Assembly: GCA_030760725.1 (NCBI GenBank)
Contig: JASWHV010000010.1
Location: forward strand, 35,903,760-35,967,759
Source of the DNA: Neostapfia colusana
Taxonomy: Eukaryota; Streptophyta; Magnoliopsida; Poales; Poaceae
Length of the DNA stretch: 64,000 nucleotides
Reading direction: 5' to 3'
The translations under genes and the position numbers were made by a program. The notes under the pieces are model-generated. The model did not search any database and was not told the origin of the DNA. It worked only from the letters and a program-made list of their open reading frames with translations. Positions 1 to 11,989 of the stretch are shown one piece after another. How positions within the stretch are numbered: the stretch's first letter is position 1; every line of letters begins with the position of its first letter.

Positions 1-1188
1 GCAGGTATTGGTGGTATGGCATGAAGCGAGATGTCGCGGAACATGTTGCCCTGTATGACACATGTCAGTTGGTGAAAGCAGAACATCAACGACCCGCGGG
101 ATTACTGCAACCACTCAAAGTGCCTGAATGGAAGTGGGAAGAAATCAGCATGGATTTGTCGTGGGATTGCCTAGGACCCAATCCGGGTATGATTCAATAT
201 GGGTCATTATTGATAGGCTAACCAAGGTAGCTCATTTCATCCCTGTGAAAGAAAGCTACAGTGGATCTAAATTGGCAGAATTGTACATGTCAAGGATTGT
301 ATGTTACCATGGAGTGCCAAAGAAGATAGCATCGGACCGAGGGACACAGTTCACCTCGAGGTTTTGGCAAAAGCTGCATGAAACCATGGGAACCCATCTG
401 AATTTCAGCTCTGCCTATCATCCCCAAACTGACGGGCAGACGGAGAGAACCAATCAGATCCTTGAAGATATGTTAAGGGCATGTGCACTCAAAACAATAG
501 GAGTTGGGACAAGAACTTACCGTATGCGGAGTTTTCCTATAACAACAGCTATCAAGCTAGTATGAAAATGTCACCGTTTGAAGCTTTGTATGGAAGGAAG
601 TGCAGAACTCCTCTATTCTGGAACCAAACAGGAGAAAGTAAAGTGTTTGGTCCAGAAGTGCTACAAGAAGCCGAAGCGAAGGTGAGGGAGATTCGCAACA
701 ACTTGAGGATAGCACAAACACGCCAGAAGAGTTATGCTGATGTACGAAGAAGAGAGCTCGTTTTCAACGTGGGAGACTATGTTTATCTCAAGGTGTCCCC
801 TATCAGAGGACTTCGTCGGTTCAAGGTGAAAGGGAAGTTGTCACCTCGATACATCGGACCTTTTCAAGTTTTGGAAAGAAAAGGCGAAGTGGCGTACCAA
901 CTAGAGTTACTGGTTCATCTATCGGACGTGCACGATGTATTCCATGTGTCACAACTCAAGAAATGCCTGAGGACGCCTGAGGAGGTGTTACCCATGAATG
1001 AAGTGGATGTAGCTGAAGATTTGTCTTATGCCGAGCAACCATACAAGATTTTGGAGACAATGGAACGCCTCACCAGAAATAAAAGAATCCGGATGTGCAA
1101 GGTGCAATGGAAGCATCACTCAGAAGAGGAAGCTACCTGGGAACGGGAAGATGAGCTCAAGGCACAATTTCCGGAATTGTTTTCTTAG
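1..1188 (+). pseudogene. Element A: pol 3' part, integrase plus chromodomain, frameshifted
   Basis: C-terminal part of a Ty3/gypsy polyprotein; the 5' part lies left of the window. It reads through the integrase zinc finger, the catalytic core and a chromodomain ending at 1188 (EEATWERED). The integrase would insert retrotransposon cDNA, and chromodomains of this clade are thought to steer insertion to heterochromatin. Two frame changes break it. One is near 155-175, where the MDF/IVGLP block is shortened. The other is near 495, where an A-run before GGAGTTGGGAC is one base short compared with element G. A zinc-finger cysteine (ALCDTC in G) is Tyr here (ALYDTC). The later core motifs SDRGTQF and TDGQTER are present. 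Closest relative in the window is G on the opposite strand. It is non-functional as written. Confidence 0.93.
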
Positions 1189-1219
1189 AAACACCAATCT
1201 CGAGGACGAGATTTCTTTT

Positions 1220-1233
1220 AAGGGGGGTAGAGC
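1220..1233 (+). other. Element A polypurine tract
   Basis: AAGGGGGGTAGAGC lies directly before the LTR start TGTAACACCCC. In this superfamily the tract primes plus-strand DNA synthesis. Similar tracts precede the 3' LTRs of B, C, D, E and G. Confidence 0.85.
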
Positions 1234-1650
1234 TGTAACACCCCAAATTTTGATTCAAAACCCTAAACCATGTTCAGAGGAGAATTTAAAAATTTTTGGA
1301 CATATTGCATGTTTTGCAAAAATTCAAATTCAAACTGGAATTCAAATTATACTCAAAACAGAAAAGAAATGGAAAAATAAAAAGAGAAACGGGAAAAAAA
1401 ACCGGCCAGTGGGCCGAAACCCGCCAGCCGGCCCAGCATTCCCCGCGCCAGCCCGCCCCCGCGCGCGCCGCGCTGCCTCTCACCGACGGGTGGGACCCAC
1501 ATGTCATCCCTAACCCTGAGCCCCCGCGACCCCGGACTTTTCCCCCGAGCGCGCGTGATCGCAACCTACCGGAAACCGCGTCCCGCCGCCCGAATTCTGG
1601 TCCCAGAGGACTCCAACTCGATCACAACAGACCCACCGCCCTCCCCCGGC

Positions 1651-1658
1651 TATAAAAA
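1651..1658 (+). promoter_or_regulatory. TATA box of element A LTR
   Basis: TATAAAAA follows CCCCCGGC in a GC-rich block about 420 bp into the LTR, the usual place for the U3/R boundary in a large LTR. Transcription would start about 25-35 bp downstream. Confidence 0.7.
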
Positions 1659-1860
1659 CCCCCGATCCGATCAGTTTTTCCCACGCGATCGCCGATTTTC
1701 ACTCCGGTGAGCACCGAGACTTCGCCGGTGAATTCTGGCTGATCTAAGCTCGGAAACACTGATCTAACTCGCTGGTCTTGATCCACCGCCTCCGGGGAGC
1801 TTTGCAGGTGCAGAAAACTCGGAGACTTACGGTGTAAACACAGCGCCGACGAGCTTCGCC

Positions 1861-4319
1861 GTGGTTTTGCCTCGGACCTCGCCGCCGATCACTTTCCAGG
1901 ACCCCCGAGCTCGAGAAAACCCCCGAGGTGAGATCCATGACCTCCCCTCTACCGATCTAGGCCATAAGATTACAGTTCTAGGCAGAATTCTCGAAGATCC
2001 GAAACTTTGCGGCGAGATCACCGCTTCCCGCCGCCGTGCGCCGCCGGCAGCGCCGCCCGCACTCGATCAGAGCGACGTGGCCGCTTGTGCGCCGTTTATT
2101 TTAAATCGCACGGTAGACTTTAAATCCCCGCGTACCGGTTCGATGTTATAATCTCAGCCGTCGGTTTAATATCGGACGGTCCACGTCAGCCCCGCGTTAT
2201 AAAGACTGGAATTCTTACGTGCTACCCCCTGGGGCTCTCTGGAATTGAGAGCTAGCCCCGGAAACTTCAGATCTAGCCCCTGGAACTCCAGAAAATCATG
2301 TAAATTCATTTAAAAATCAGTTTTAACCCCTGGACTTAATAGAAATTAGGAAAAACACCTCTGATAAGTGTAGCTAGACCCCTGGAAATTCTGAAAATAA
2401 TATTATAGACCCTGTAATGGGGTGAATTCATTATTTTAGCCCTGTTTAGTATTTAATTTAGAAAATTGAATATGTAACTAGTGTTTAAAAATTAAAAAGT
2501 GGGACAAACATAATTGTCAAAATTAATTAAAAACTTTCTCAGTACTTAGAAAACTTTGGAGTGAGATAAAAATCTATTTTTGGGCTGAAATGAATCTGTT
2601 TTACTTGTTATTCACATTTATTAGTATAGGGACACATTTTTAAGTAAAGAATAGTTATAGAAAAAATAGGGAAAATAATTATGAAATAATCTACATCAGA
2701 AGCCAAGGTCAAAACATGTTATTAAGTCATTTAGGACCAGAACCTATACTGTTTAGATGATGTGTATTACTAATTTCATAATAAAATACACAATTATGCA
2801 TAGGAATATAAATCTGAAAATATAGCAACTAGTAAATGATAAATGGAGTTTCTAAAATACAAAGAATTCAGTTTAGGGTTGGTAGAAATTCTGAAGGCAC
2901 ATATGGAGAAGAAAAATACTTTTCATACACATATAAATAAAAGTGTATGCAAGCCATAGATCAACACACAAAGTAACCACAACACATATAATGGTGAATG
3001 AATTTCATAAATATGAATGTGTGGTTTGTATAAAGTAGAAGTGTGAACTATGTCTTATGGATTGTTGTTCTTCTTTTGCTATGTGTGATGGTGTGATGTA
3101 GAACCTGCTCAAGAGCAAGTTATTCCTTTCCAAGATCAGGACTACCAATTTCAAGAGCAGCAAGAAGGAGGCAAGTGTCCTTGACCACTTTGATCCTATG
3201 CTAGGATGTGTAGATAGAATTATTTGCATTGTCAAATGAAATATGAAACCCATGCTAGGAAAGTTTCCTTAGAATTGCATTACCTTGTTTCCTTGAAGCT
3301 TGGGTTGGGATTTATTTTGTCATGTCATTTATTTACATGCATATGCTTAGCCATGCTTAGAATGGGATATTTCGGATATGAGGTCATCAATTTATTTCTA
3401 CCATACTCTTGAATGAGACATTATGAATTATGTAGAGGTAGGGATCAAGGCAAGTTGGATGTTTTGGTTGTGTGCTGGGTGCACGAGACTTGGGTTTGTG
3501 TTTAGTACTTACCTGGATCCTAAGGACCGGTTCATGGAGCATGTAACCCGGCTTTACAGTGCCAACCACATGCTGAGATGGGGCAGCTTGGCCAATTAAT
3601 TAGGTGTATCCCCGGCGTAGTATGGGTGTGTTGGATGGTGCGGGGAGTAGGTGTCAGCTGGACTACTATATGAACCGCAAGGCTCAAGAGGGGGCCACTG
3701 CAGCGGGGTTGGAGCCTCTTGTATGCTGTTAGGGGTGAAACCTCAGTGGGCCCACGCTCGTCGGGAATCCCTTTGTAAAGGCTTCGTAGTGATCTCTTGG
3801 CCGCACACCTGGGAAGTGTGAATGTGGATCGTAGCCACTGGCATAATGGAGGTTCTTTTAGTCCACCCGGCAACGGGGGATGAAATCACTACTTGTGGGT
3901 ACAGTGGTACAAACTCTGCAGAGTCAAAACTGTCTTGACAGCCGTGCTCACGGTTAAGAGCGGCCTAGACTTATTCATGATTAGAGGAATGATGGTTTTG
4001 GAAGTTAAGCGGGGAGCTTAACATTGGAAATGATGTTATGGTTATTGGATTATGATGATGGGATGGGAGATTGGGACCATTTCACCTGTGTAATAATGTA
4101 GGTGCTTAATAAGCTAAGGTGATAGGTATTAATTGCGTAGTGCTTTAACCATGAGTTCAACCTCTCCTTGTTCTAGCCATGCATGATATAATTTTCCCAC
4201 ACTTGCTGAGTACCATTGGTACTCAACCTTGCATATTTGTTGGTTTATATTGCTGCTCAGGTCAAGATAATGAGGTGGTGTATAATGACCAAGATTTTGG
4301 ACCCGAGAAAGGTTTTTAG
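1861..4319 (+). pseudogene. Spliced LTR ORF of element A, start codon changed
   Basis: Predicted exons 1861-1927, 3102-3170 and 4261-4319 match those of element G. Exon 1 ends at CCCGAG|GTGAG. Exon 2 lies between GATGTAG and a GC donor (GGAG|GCAAGT). Exon 3 follows GCTGCTCAG and stops at TAG 4317-4319. The frame is open across all three, with phase-1 joins as in G. The codon aligned with G's initiator ATG is GTG (1861-1863), so this copy probably cannot start there. The predicted C-terminal part is Gln/Glu/Asp-rich. No function is known to me; translation is inferred only. Confidence 0.5.
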
Positions 4320-4790
4320 GTTCATGAAGACCCCGGGCAACGCCTGTGATGGAGCCCTAAAGAATAATATTCCGCTGCTAGTTTATTTAATTGTGATGAA
4401 GCATTAGTGTCCATTGAGACATTTGTGATGTAAGACTTATTTATATTCGACACCTGGCTTGTAATAAATGATGCTTCACTATTTGTCATCACATGTATGA
4501 GAAAATGATCCTGGCATACATGTGATATTCACTTGGTTGTTTCTTCGGAAAAACTGGGTGTGACAGGAGAAGAGATACCAGGCCCGGAAGGACACGTGGA
4601 GCTTCCGGAGCTCATCGCCACGGAGGTAACGAGTTCTGGAGCGGTTTTTACGCGTAAAGATACTGGTACGCAACAGAAACCGAACTAAATTTCCACAATG
4701 TTACTAAAGATAAGACGCTAGGATCCAACAAAGATCTGAATAAGACTCTTATTCGGGATCCAATCAGATTAGGACTCTTCTCTTCCCGAT

Positions 4791-4798
4791 TATAAATA
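4791..4798 (+). promoter_or_regulatory. TATA box of element B 5' LTR
   Basis: TATAAATA follows CTTCCCGAT. The same box occurs in the 3' LTR (28124-28131) and in solo LTR F (37725-37732). Confidence 0.7.
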
Positions 4799-4960
4799 GA
4801 ACCCAGAACCTCTGGCCGAAACCACAAACTTCTCTTTCAACTCCTGAGCCGACGACTTAGAGCCCTAGCCCTAACTCGCCGAGCAAACCATCGCTGAAGC
4901 AGATCATCGGAGGAGAACCGAGCGGTCTGAGTAGGACCTCGAAGTAAAGAAGAACGAGAG

Positions 4961-6637
4961 GTAGGACTTCAATATCATTGTGTTCATCTCTTTGCATCTG
5001 TTCTTCAATTCCTTTCGAACAGAAGCCTTCTCGTGGGCAGATCACTTGATGATCAGTTTGATCTAAAGACAAAATCATTGCCACGTTCACCTTTGATCCA
5101 AACACCCCTGTCCATACAAGGCCATGCAAAAGCACGAACAGATCAATCTAATAAAACTAATCGTGAGATACCATGCATATGCATCATCGCATCTAGTTTA
5201 AGGTTTGTGCATAAATATTGATTGCTGTGAATCCTGTATACACGTGATCCTACCTAGCAGGACAAGCTCAGGGAGCTATCTACGATGAACTGCAGCAACC
5301 AGGTTTTGAGATCCAAGAACAACTGGAACCGCAAGTACAAGGCAAGTGCTCCTTGAGTATATTGATCCTATGTTTTGGGAAACTATTTTGTTTTGCGAAA
5401 AGGTGTGTGTGCTGAGTCAAACATGATGGGAATCCCTTTTTATAGGAGTTTACTAGTTTTGGTTAAACCACCCTTGTCGCCAGGGAAGTTTATGAGTCGG
5501 GTATGGTTTTTGTTTTATGCTTCGCTGAGTCCATGGGATTGGGAAGCGAGATAGATGTGTCTAGCTAACTGCACTCGTAATGATAATAAGAAAACTGATG
5601 ATGTTAATGAACATGGATCGGAGGGAGATCTAGGCAAGCCTGGGTTTGTGAATGTGGTAGCATGAGATGGTGGTTTTACTTGCCGTAGATCTAAGGACCG
5701 GTTCATGCATGCACATGCCAGGATAACAGTGCCACCACAAGGCCAAATATGGGTGCGGCTTAGCTGAGTAATTAGGTAAGTTGCTAGAGTGTTATGGACT
5801 GTGGAAGGCGCGGGGAATGGGAGTCGAGTGAGGACTGCCCTGGGAACTGCATGGCACCAGAGGGGGCCCGTGGGTTGGAGAATTGGAGATTCTAGCCTAC
5901 TGGTGAAACCTTAGTGAGTCCATACATCTAGTAACCCCTTTGTAAAGGTTATTTTGTGATCTCTTGACCATACACCGACGGATGTGTACTGGTATAATGG
6001 AGGTTCTGCAGTCGCCGATGGGTGACGAAATCACAAACTTGTGGGTAAAGAGGTGCAAACTCTGCAGAGTTATTAAAACTATCATGATAGCCGAGCTTAC
6101 GGTCATGAGCACCTGGCTAAACTGCCATGATTAGTTGGGATGATTAGTTGGGATGATTAGTTGGGGTGGCTTTCGGGATGGTTATTGGGAAGGTTCTCGG
6201 TTATGGTTATTGGTTTGGAACTGTTGAGTCTGGATGATGAGATGGTTGCATGACTGTTGGGTCATGACATGAGATTGGTCTCAGTGTGAGACGAGGTTGA
6301 TTTGTGACATCAGATGGTAGCGAATACGAGGAGGTATTCGTGAGTATGAATAAAGGATTGATTAATGTTTGGATGGAACACGGGAAGTGATGGAGGTATG
6401 TTGGTAATTTAATATATGCTGGGATTACATCTAAAGTTAAGTTGCTGTTTATCATGATTTTACAAATCTGCTTTTCTGCAAATAAGCCTTTTATGCCTAC
6501 CTTGTTCATGAGCTGCATATCATGTGTTTTCCCGCACTTGCTGAGTACATCATTGTACTCAACCTTGCATTATTACTTCATCATCAGCAGCAGGAGAAGC
6601 CTACTATGAAGATCAAGTGGAGCATTATGGCGTGTGA
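4961..6637 (+). other. Predicted introns and exons inside element B 5' LTR
   Basis: Intron 1 is 4961-5260 (GAGAG|GTAGGA to CTAGCAG|GACAAG). Its absence from LTR F supports it. Exon 2 is 5261-5341 and ends at a GC donor (ACAAG|GCAAGTG). Intron 2 runs to about 6590 with a repeated CAG acceptor. The last exon stops at TGA 6635-6637 in a Gln/Glu-rich frame. No ATG opens that frame, because a TAA lies upstream in exon 1. A second frame through the same exons starts at an ATG in exon 2 and stays open, so the coding frame is uncertain. This could equally be a non-coding spliced leader. Confidence 0.4.
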
Positions 6638-6940
6638 TCTGTTCTCAACCTTGCCTATGGAGGGAGTAGAGATGGAGCCACTTCTGCTTAGTTTTGCTTC
6701 CGCATTAGTTTTTGCTTTCGTATTAAAATAAAGACTTCCGCTGCATAGAAATAAGACTTCCGCTGTAAGCATGAGTCCAAGACTCATGAGACGTTGTAAT
6801 AAACTCTGTTATTCATGGTTATATATATTCTGAATTCAGTTTGTGAAATATATGTATATGTGTGATGAACATCCTGGGCACACATATGCATTAGTTCTCG
6901 ATTCCGTGGTTTTTCCCACAGAATTGAGGGCGTCACAGAT

Positions 6941-6952
6941 TGGTATCAGAGC
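6941..6952 (+). other. Element B primer-binding site
   Basis: TGGTATCAGAGC starts three bases after the LTR end. It is the standard complement of the 3' end of plant initiator-Met tRNA, which primes minus-strand synthesis. Confidence 0.9.
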
Positions 6953-7340
6953 CACGGGTTGACAGTAGGTTACACGCCTAGATAGAAAACCTTAGATAGA
7001 TAATAGAGCTACGGGTTAACCCCTAAATAGGAGTCACAAGCGTCCTAGGGTGAATAGCTTAGATTGGCCTTTAGAAACCACCTTGACATAGGAAGCCCTC
7101 CTTGAATAGGAGTTGTGTGGGCCCTTGTGATGATTATTTGTGAATATGTGTTTAGTATGAGTTGTGGGACGTCTCAAAAACGTTGTCCATATCTATACGT
7201 AAGAAGAAAGAGGTGTGAAATGCTTCGGCACTTGATCACATCCTCATAAGGACTAATATATATAGTCCAACTCACCTTGATGCATATAGTTGAAGGGACC
7301 TACCTAACCTTCTAACCTTCTATTTTGATCTCTCTCACAG
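6953..7340 (+). other. Element B untranslated leader with 3' splice site before gag
   Basis: Roughly 390 bp between primer-binding site and gag, with no ORF of note. It ends in a pyrimidine-rich tract and CTCTCTCACAG directly abutting the gag ATG, a strong 3' splice-site match. Unlike C and E it has no orf0 upstream of gag. Sequence at about 7215-7290 is recognisably shared with the remnant leader of element E (about 42050-42200). Confidence 0.6.
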
Positions 7341-8444
7341 ATGGTGAGAGGAAACGCCAGCCGAAGGAACGTCCCGGAAGATGACCACGAGGAAGTTCCT
7401 GCTAACTCCGGAGCTGGTGAAAACCATCTGGAAAGGTTGATGGCCATGCAAAACCAGCTTATGCAAACCATGATCCAAACTTTCGGTCAGTTGCAGGCCA
7501 ACCAAAACCCCGTTCCGGCATCACCGCCACCACAACCGCCGGCTCATAACAGGTTGGGAGAGTTCATGAGGACTCGACCACCCACCTTTGCTCAAACTAG
7601 TGACCTCATGGAGGCCGATGATTTGTTGAAATCCATGGAGAAGAAGCTCGCCATTGTTCAGTGCAACGACCGAGAGAAGGTTCTCTTTGCGTCGCACCAA
7701 CTTATGGGAGCTGCCGCTGACTGGTGGGATGCCTTGAGCAATGCCCATGCCAACCCAGAGACAATCACTTGGACTGAGTTCAAGGAAAGTTTCCACTCTC
7801 ACTACATCCCTGCTGGGGTAATGATGCTCAAGAGGCACAAGTTTGAAGGTCTCCACCAAGGACAGAAGAGTGTGAATGAATATCTCAACAAGTTCATACA
7901 ACTGTCCCGGTATGCCCCCGAAGATGTCAACTCAGATCAGAGGAAGCAGTACCTGTTCATGAGAGGGTTGAACAATGAGATCCAAGTTCAGCTCCTCAAC
8001 AATGACTACGTAAGCTTCCAGAAGCTGGTTGATAAGGCTATTGTGGTTGAAAACAAGATCCGGGAGATCGAGCGAGAGTGCAAGAGAAAGATGCCATACC
8101 AGCCCCAAGGGAGCAACGTACGACCTAGATACATGCCCCCTGCACCGCAGTATGGATCGACCACTCCTACGTACCGCCCTGGTCAGCTACCACAGCAACG
8201 GTTCGTTGCACCGGCATCTCGTGTGCCCATGCCTCCTGTGCCCCGGCCTAACAATGGCGCTCCTGTTCAAAACCCCCGCCCCAACGTACCTGCTGCCGTA
8301 GGCAACAGGTCATGCTTTGCATGCGGGGAAGTAGGCCACTTCGCTAACCAGTGCCGGAGGAGAGGCCCTGGACAGCAAGGTAACGTGCCCAAGCAGAACC
8401 AACGACCAAACGGAGGGGACCACCAAGGGAACCGTGGACCGTAG
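7341..8444 (+). pseudogene. Element B gag
   Basis: Capsid-nucleocapsid protein of 367 codons. The retrotransposon-gag helical domain (WWDAL, TWTEFKESF, KRHKFEGLHQG) is followed by a Pro/Gln-rich linker and one CCHC knuckle (CFACGEVGHFANQC, about residues 325-338). It would build the virus-like particle and bind RNA. The frame continues without shift into the protease but is cut by TAG at 8442-8444. Relatives such as C have one continuous gag-pol frame, so I read this as a nonsense mutation and not as a genuine gag end. The ATG at 7341 directly follows a splice-acceptor-like CAG. Confidence 0.88.
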
Positions 8445-9128
8445 AACTATGCTCGTGGCCACGTTAACCATGTCACTGCTGAGGAAGCACAACAGGCTGA
8501 GGACGTCACCATTGGTATGTTCCTTGCAAACTCCAACCCAGCCACCATTTTATTTGACTCCGGAGCATCACATTCCTTCATATCATCCAAATATGTTGCC
8601 AAACATCATCTACCCGTATCCCACTTAGAATGTGGTATGTTAGTTAATTCTCGCGGAGGAGAAATGAGGACTAATGTAGTATGCCCTAAAGTAAGCCTTA
8701 AAATAAGGGGGTTAGACTTCCTTGCCAACCTTACTGTTTTGGACTCCCACGAGATTGACATCATACTAGGAATGGACTGGTTAAGCAAGCACAATGGAAT
8801 AATCCAATGTGCTGAGAGAAGCGTGCAGTTGACAAACGAACACGGTATCCGTGTCGAGTTTGAGTCAGCCCATCAAGCAACCGAACGGGCAGATTTGAAC
8901 CATGTCGAAGGAACAACATTAGACAGCATTCCAGTTGTTCAGGAATTTTCGGACGTGTTCCCGGAAGAGCTCCCGGGAATGCCACCTGACCGGGACATCG
9001 AGTTTGCCATAGATTTGGTACCCGGCTGCACCTATAGCTAAGAGACCATATAGGATGCCCGTCAACGAGTTAGTTAAACTCAAGAAGCAAATTTAAGAAC
9101 AGTTGGAGAAGGGTTTTATCCGTCCAAG
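8445..9128 (+). pseudogene. Element B protease and start of reverse transcriptase, broken
   Basis: Aspartic protease with intact LFDSGASHSFIS and the flap-side ILGMDWL, followed by the RT N-terminal EELPGMPPDRD block. After LVPG at about 9030 two bases are missing relative to element E, which shifts the frame. In the restored frame a TAA follows at 9094-9096, where relatives have a Gln codon. Protease would cleave the polyprotein. It is degraded by these changes. Confidence 0.85.
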
Positions 9129-10559
9129 CTCGTCACCATGGGGAGCTACGGTACTCTTGGTGGACAAGAAGCCCAAAGAGTGTGCGTGGACTACAGGTCT
9201 CTCAACGAGGTGACAATCAAGAATAAATACCCTCTGCCCCGTATAGAGGACCTGTTCGATCAAATGAAAGGAGCCCAAGTATTCTCCAAGATTGATCTTC
9301 AGTCGGGATATTTCCAGCTGAAGATTAAGCCCTCCGATATACCTAAGACAGCCTTTCGGACACGGTATGGTTCATATGAATATACCGTTATATTTTTTGG
9401 ATTGACGAATGCACCCGCATACTTCATGTACCTTATGAACAAGGTTTTCATGGAGTACTTGGACAAGTTCGTCGTGGTTTTCATCGATGACATTATGGTG
9501 TATTCAAAAAGTAAGGAGGAGCATGAAGAACATCTGAGATTGACCTTGCAGAAGTTGCGCGAGCATCAGTTGTATGCCAAGCTCAACAAGTGTAAATTTT
9601 GGCTAAAGGAAATATCTTTCCTAGGCCACATCATCTCCAAGGAAGGGGTATCGGTTGATCCTGGAAAGGTGAGAGATGTTCTGAAGTGGGACAAACCGAA
9701 GAGCGTGAGGGATATTCGAAGTTTCCTTGGAATGGCAGGATACTATCGGTGCTTCATTAAAGACTTCTCTAAGATAGCAAAACCTATGACGGAGTTGTTA
9801 ATGAAGGGAAAAGTCTTTCAATGGACACACGCCTGCCAAGAAAGTTTTGAGGAACCCAAGAAAAGGCTAACCACAGCACCAGTTCTGGTATTGCCAGAAG
9901 TAAGCAAGAACTTTGACATATATTGTGACGCATCCAGACAAGGGCTCGGGTGTGTACTCATGCAGAAAGGACAAGTGGTAGCCTATGCCTCACGACAATT
10001 AAAGAAGCATGAGATTAACTATCCTACACACGACTTGGAGCTAGCAGCAGTGGTGCATGCATTAAAGATTTGGAGACATTATATCCTTGGACATCGATGT
10101 GAGATCTATACGGATCATAAAAGCCTCAAGTACATATTTACACAAACGGACTTGAATTTGAGGCAACGTCGATGGTTAGAACTCATCAAGGATTATGATG
10201 TGGGAATCAACTACCACCCCGGGAAGGCCAATGTAGTAGCGGACGCATTGAGCAGAAAGGGAGCATGTCACCAACTCACAGTTCAGGAGCTACCACCTGA
10301 ACTACAGAAGGAGTTCGAACGGTTACACCTCGGATTCTTGAATAACATGGAAATAATAGAGATCCACTCCCCATTAGAGCGAGAAATAAGAGAGGGCCAA
10401 GCAATGGACGAGGGGATCAAGGAGATCAAGGAAAGAATCCGACAAGGGATGGAGAATGATTTCAAGGAGGATGAAAAGGGTACGCTTTGGCTAGGAAAAA
10501 AGGATTTGTGTGCCAAACATAAGACACCTTCGCGACATGATATTGAAGGAGGCACATGA
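9129..10559 (+). pseudogene. Element B reverse transcriptase and RNase H
   Basis: One long open stretch from the QRVCVDYRSLNE block through RT (SKIDLQSGYFQ and the catalytic FIDDIMVYSK) and RNase H (YCDASRQGLG, THDLELAAV, YTDHKSLKY, VVADALSRK). A further indel near 9168, just before the QRVCVDY block, puts it out of frame with the upstream protease. The usual VMSFGLTNAP reads VIFFGLTNAP. The frame ends at 10559 because of a shift near the start of the integrase. All catalytic aspartates of RT and RNase H remain, but no full-length product can be made. Confidence 0.9.
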
Positions 10560-11833
10560 TTCACCCTATTCCATACATCCAGGGAGCACCAAAAATGTAC
10601 AAGGATTTGAAAACTTGCTATTGGTGGGATGGTATGAAGAGGGATATAGCCGAATACGTTGCCCTATGCGACACATGCCAATGGGTAACAGCCGAACATC
10701 AAAAACCCGCTGGATTGCTGCAACCCTTGAGAATACCTGAATGGAAATGGGAGGACATCAGTATGGACTTCATCGTCGGATTACCACGTACTCAGTCAGG
10801 ATACGATTCCATCTGGGTCATTGTGGACCGGTTGACGAAAACCGCCCATTTTCTTCCGGTAAAGACCTGTTACAACGTTGCACAATTGGCAGAGTTGTAC
10901 ATGGAGCAGATCGTGTGCCGTCAGGGAGTTCCGAAGAGGATAGTCTCAGATCGAGGTTCTCAGTTTACCTCTAGATTCCGGAGGAAGCTGCAGAAGGCCA
11001 TGGATACACGACTGGATTTTAGCTCTGCCTATCACCCACAAACAGATGGACAAACCGAAAGGACGAACCAAATTTTGTAGGACATGTTGAGAGCTTGCGC
11101 CTTGAAACGTGGGCGTAGTTGGGATAGGAGTTTACCGTATGCCGAGTTCTCCTATAACAACAGCTATCAAGCTAGTTTGAAGATGTCGCCTTTCGAAGCC
11201 TTATATGGTAGACGGTGTATAACGCCACTGTTTTGGAACGAGACTGGAGAGAACCAGGTGTGTGGACCCGAAGTACTACAAGAGGCTGAAAAGCAAGTCC
11301 AGACGATACGGGGGAACTTAAAGGCTGCTCAGTCACGACAGAAAGGCTATGCGGACAATAGGCGTAGGAAGTTGACCTTTGAAGTAGGAGACTTCGTATA
11401 CCTTAAGGTATCGCCTATCCGAGGCCAATGACGTTTCAACGTCAAAGGCAAGCTAGCACCTCGCTACATCGGACCCTTTAAGATTTTGTACAAGCGAGGA
11501 GAAGTAGCCTATCAACTAGAGCTCCCAAACCACCTCTCCGACGTACATGACGTATTTCATGTATCCCAGCTCAAGAAGTGCTTGAGAGTACCAGAGGAAC
11601 AAGTGTCAATGGGAGAACTTGAACTTCAAGAGGACCTGACTTACGCAGAACACCCTGTCCGAATCTTGGACGTAAAGGAAAGGGTCACCCGAAACAAGGT
11701 GATTCGATGGTGCAAGGTACAATGGAGCCATCACACTGAAGCTGAAGCCACATGGGAGCGTGAAGAGGATATCAAGGCAGAATTTCCCCATCTATTTTCT
11801 ACTAACGAATCTCGAGGGCGAGACTCAATTTAA
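10560..11833 (+). pseudogene. Element B integrase plus chromodomain, with stops
   Basis: Integrase with HPGS, CDTC, MDFIVGLP, SDRGSQF and TDGQTER, so the D,D,E triad is present, then a C-terminal chromodomain ending EEDIKAEFPHLFS. Breaks are an extra A in the run after GGGAGCACC (about 10585-10595), TAG at 11078-11080 where relatives have Glu (QILED), and TGA at 11429-11431 where relatives have Arg. It ends 12 bp before the LTR. Confidence 0.9.
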
Positions 11834-11845
11834 GGGGGGTAGATT
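11831..11845 (+). other. Element B polypurine tract
   Basis: TAAGGGGGGTAGATT, immediately upstream of the LTR start TGTGACACCC. Confidence 0.85.
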
Positions 11846-11989
11846 TGTGACACCCTCATCTCGGGTGTCAGCATACATTCATGTGTTATGAAGAAGAAAA
11901 CATTTTAAGAAAAGATGGAATAATGACAAATATCAAAAGGATAGCCAATAAAGCTCTCAGAGAGCGTCGAAGACAACTTCCGCGACCAG

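Larger units (their letters stand above)
1234..4565 (+). repeat. Element A 3' LTR (3332 bp)
   Basis: Starts TGTAACACCC right after the polypurine tract and ends ACTGGGTGTGACA at 4565, where sequence of element B's LTR resumes with GGAGA (expected target duplication, whose partner is left of the window). It has a GC-rich promoter block at about 1400-2170, a TATA box at 1651, predicted spliced exons at 1861-4319 and AATAAA at 4463-4468. The stretch 2170-3060 is AT-rich and is read as intron. Nothing else was recognised in it. The same LTR family occurs inverted at 42759-46189. Confidence 0.92.
4566..6937 (+). repeat. Element B 5' LTR, 5' end cut off by element A
   Basis: About 616 bp of the LTR start, as judged from the 3' copy at 11846-12461, lie left of element A. 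The remainder runs to GCGTCACA at 6937, just before the primer-binding site. It holds the TATA box at 4791, predicted exons, AATAAA at 6727, and three 13-bp copies of TGATTAGTTGGGA at 6128-6166 where the 3' LTR has one. In stretches compared by eye it differs from the 3' LTR at roughly 3% of positions, so B is clearly older than C. Confidence 0.9.

Noticed and set aside
2170..3060. MITE or host gene in AT-rich stretches of LTRs A and G
   Set aside because: The same sequence is present in both copies of the family, with no terminal inverted repeats or duplications inside; it is LTR intron sequence.
5307..6731. ATG-initiated alternative frame through B's LTR exons 2 and 3
   Set aside because: It is open in B, but the frame is not supported by F or by other families, so it was not called as the coding frame; noted as unresolved.
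6941..6952. tRNA gene fragments at TGGTATCAGAGC sites
   Set aside because: These are primer-binding sites next to LTR ends; no tRNA cloverleaf surrounds them.
8442..8444. Programmed stop readthrough between gag and pol in B (and TAG at 63526 in I, TGA at 55747 in H)
   Set aside because: The stops are at different, non-homologous places and C has none, so they look like independent nonsense mutations.
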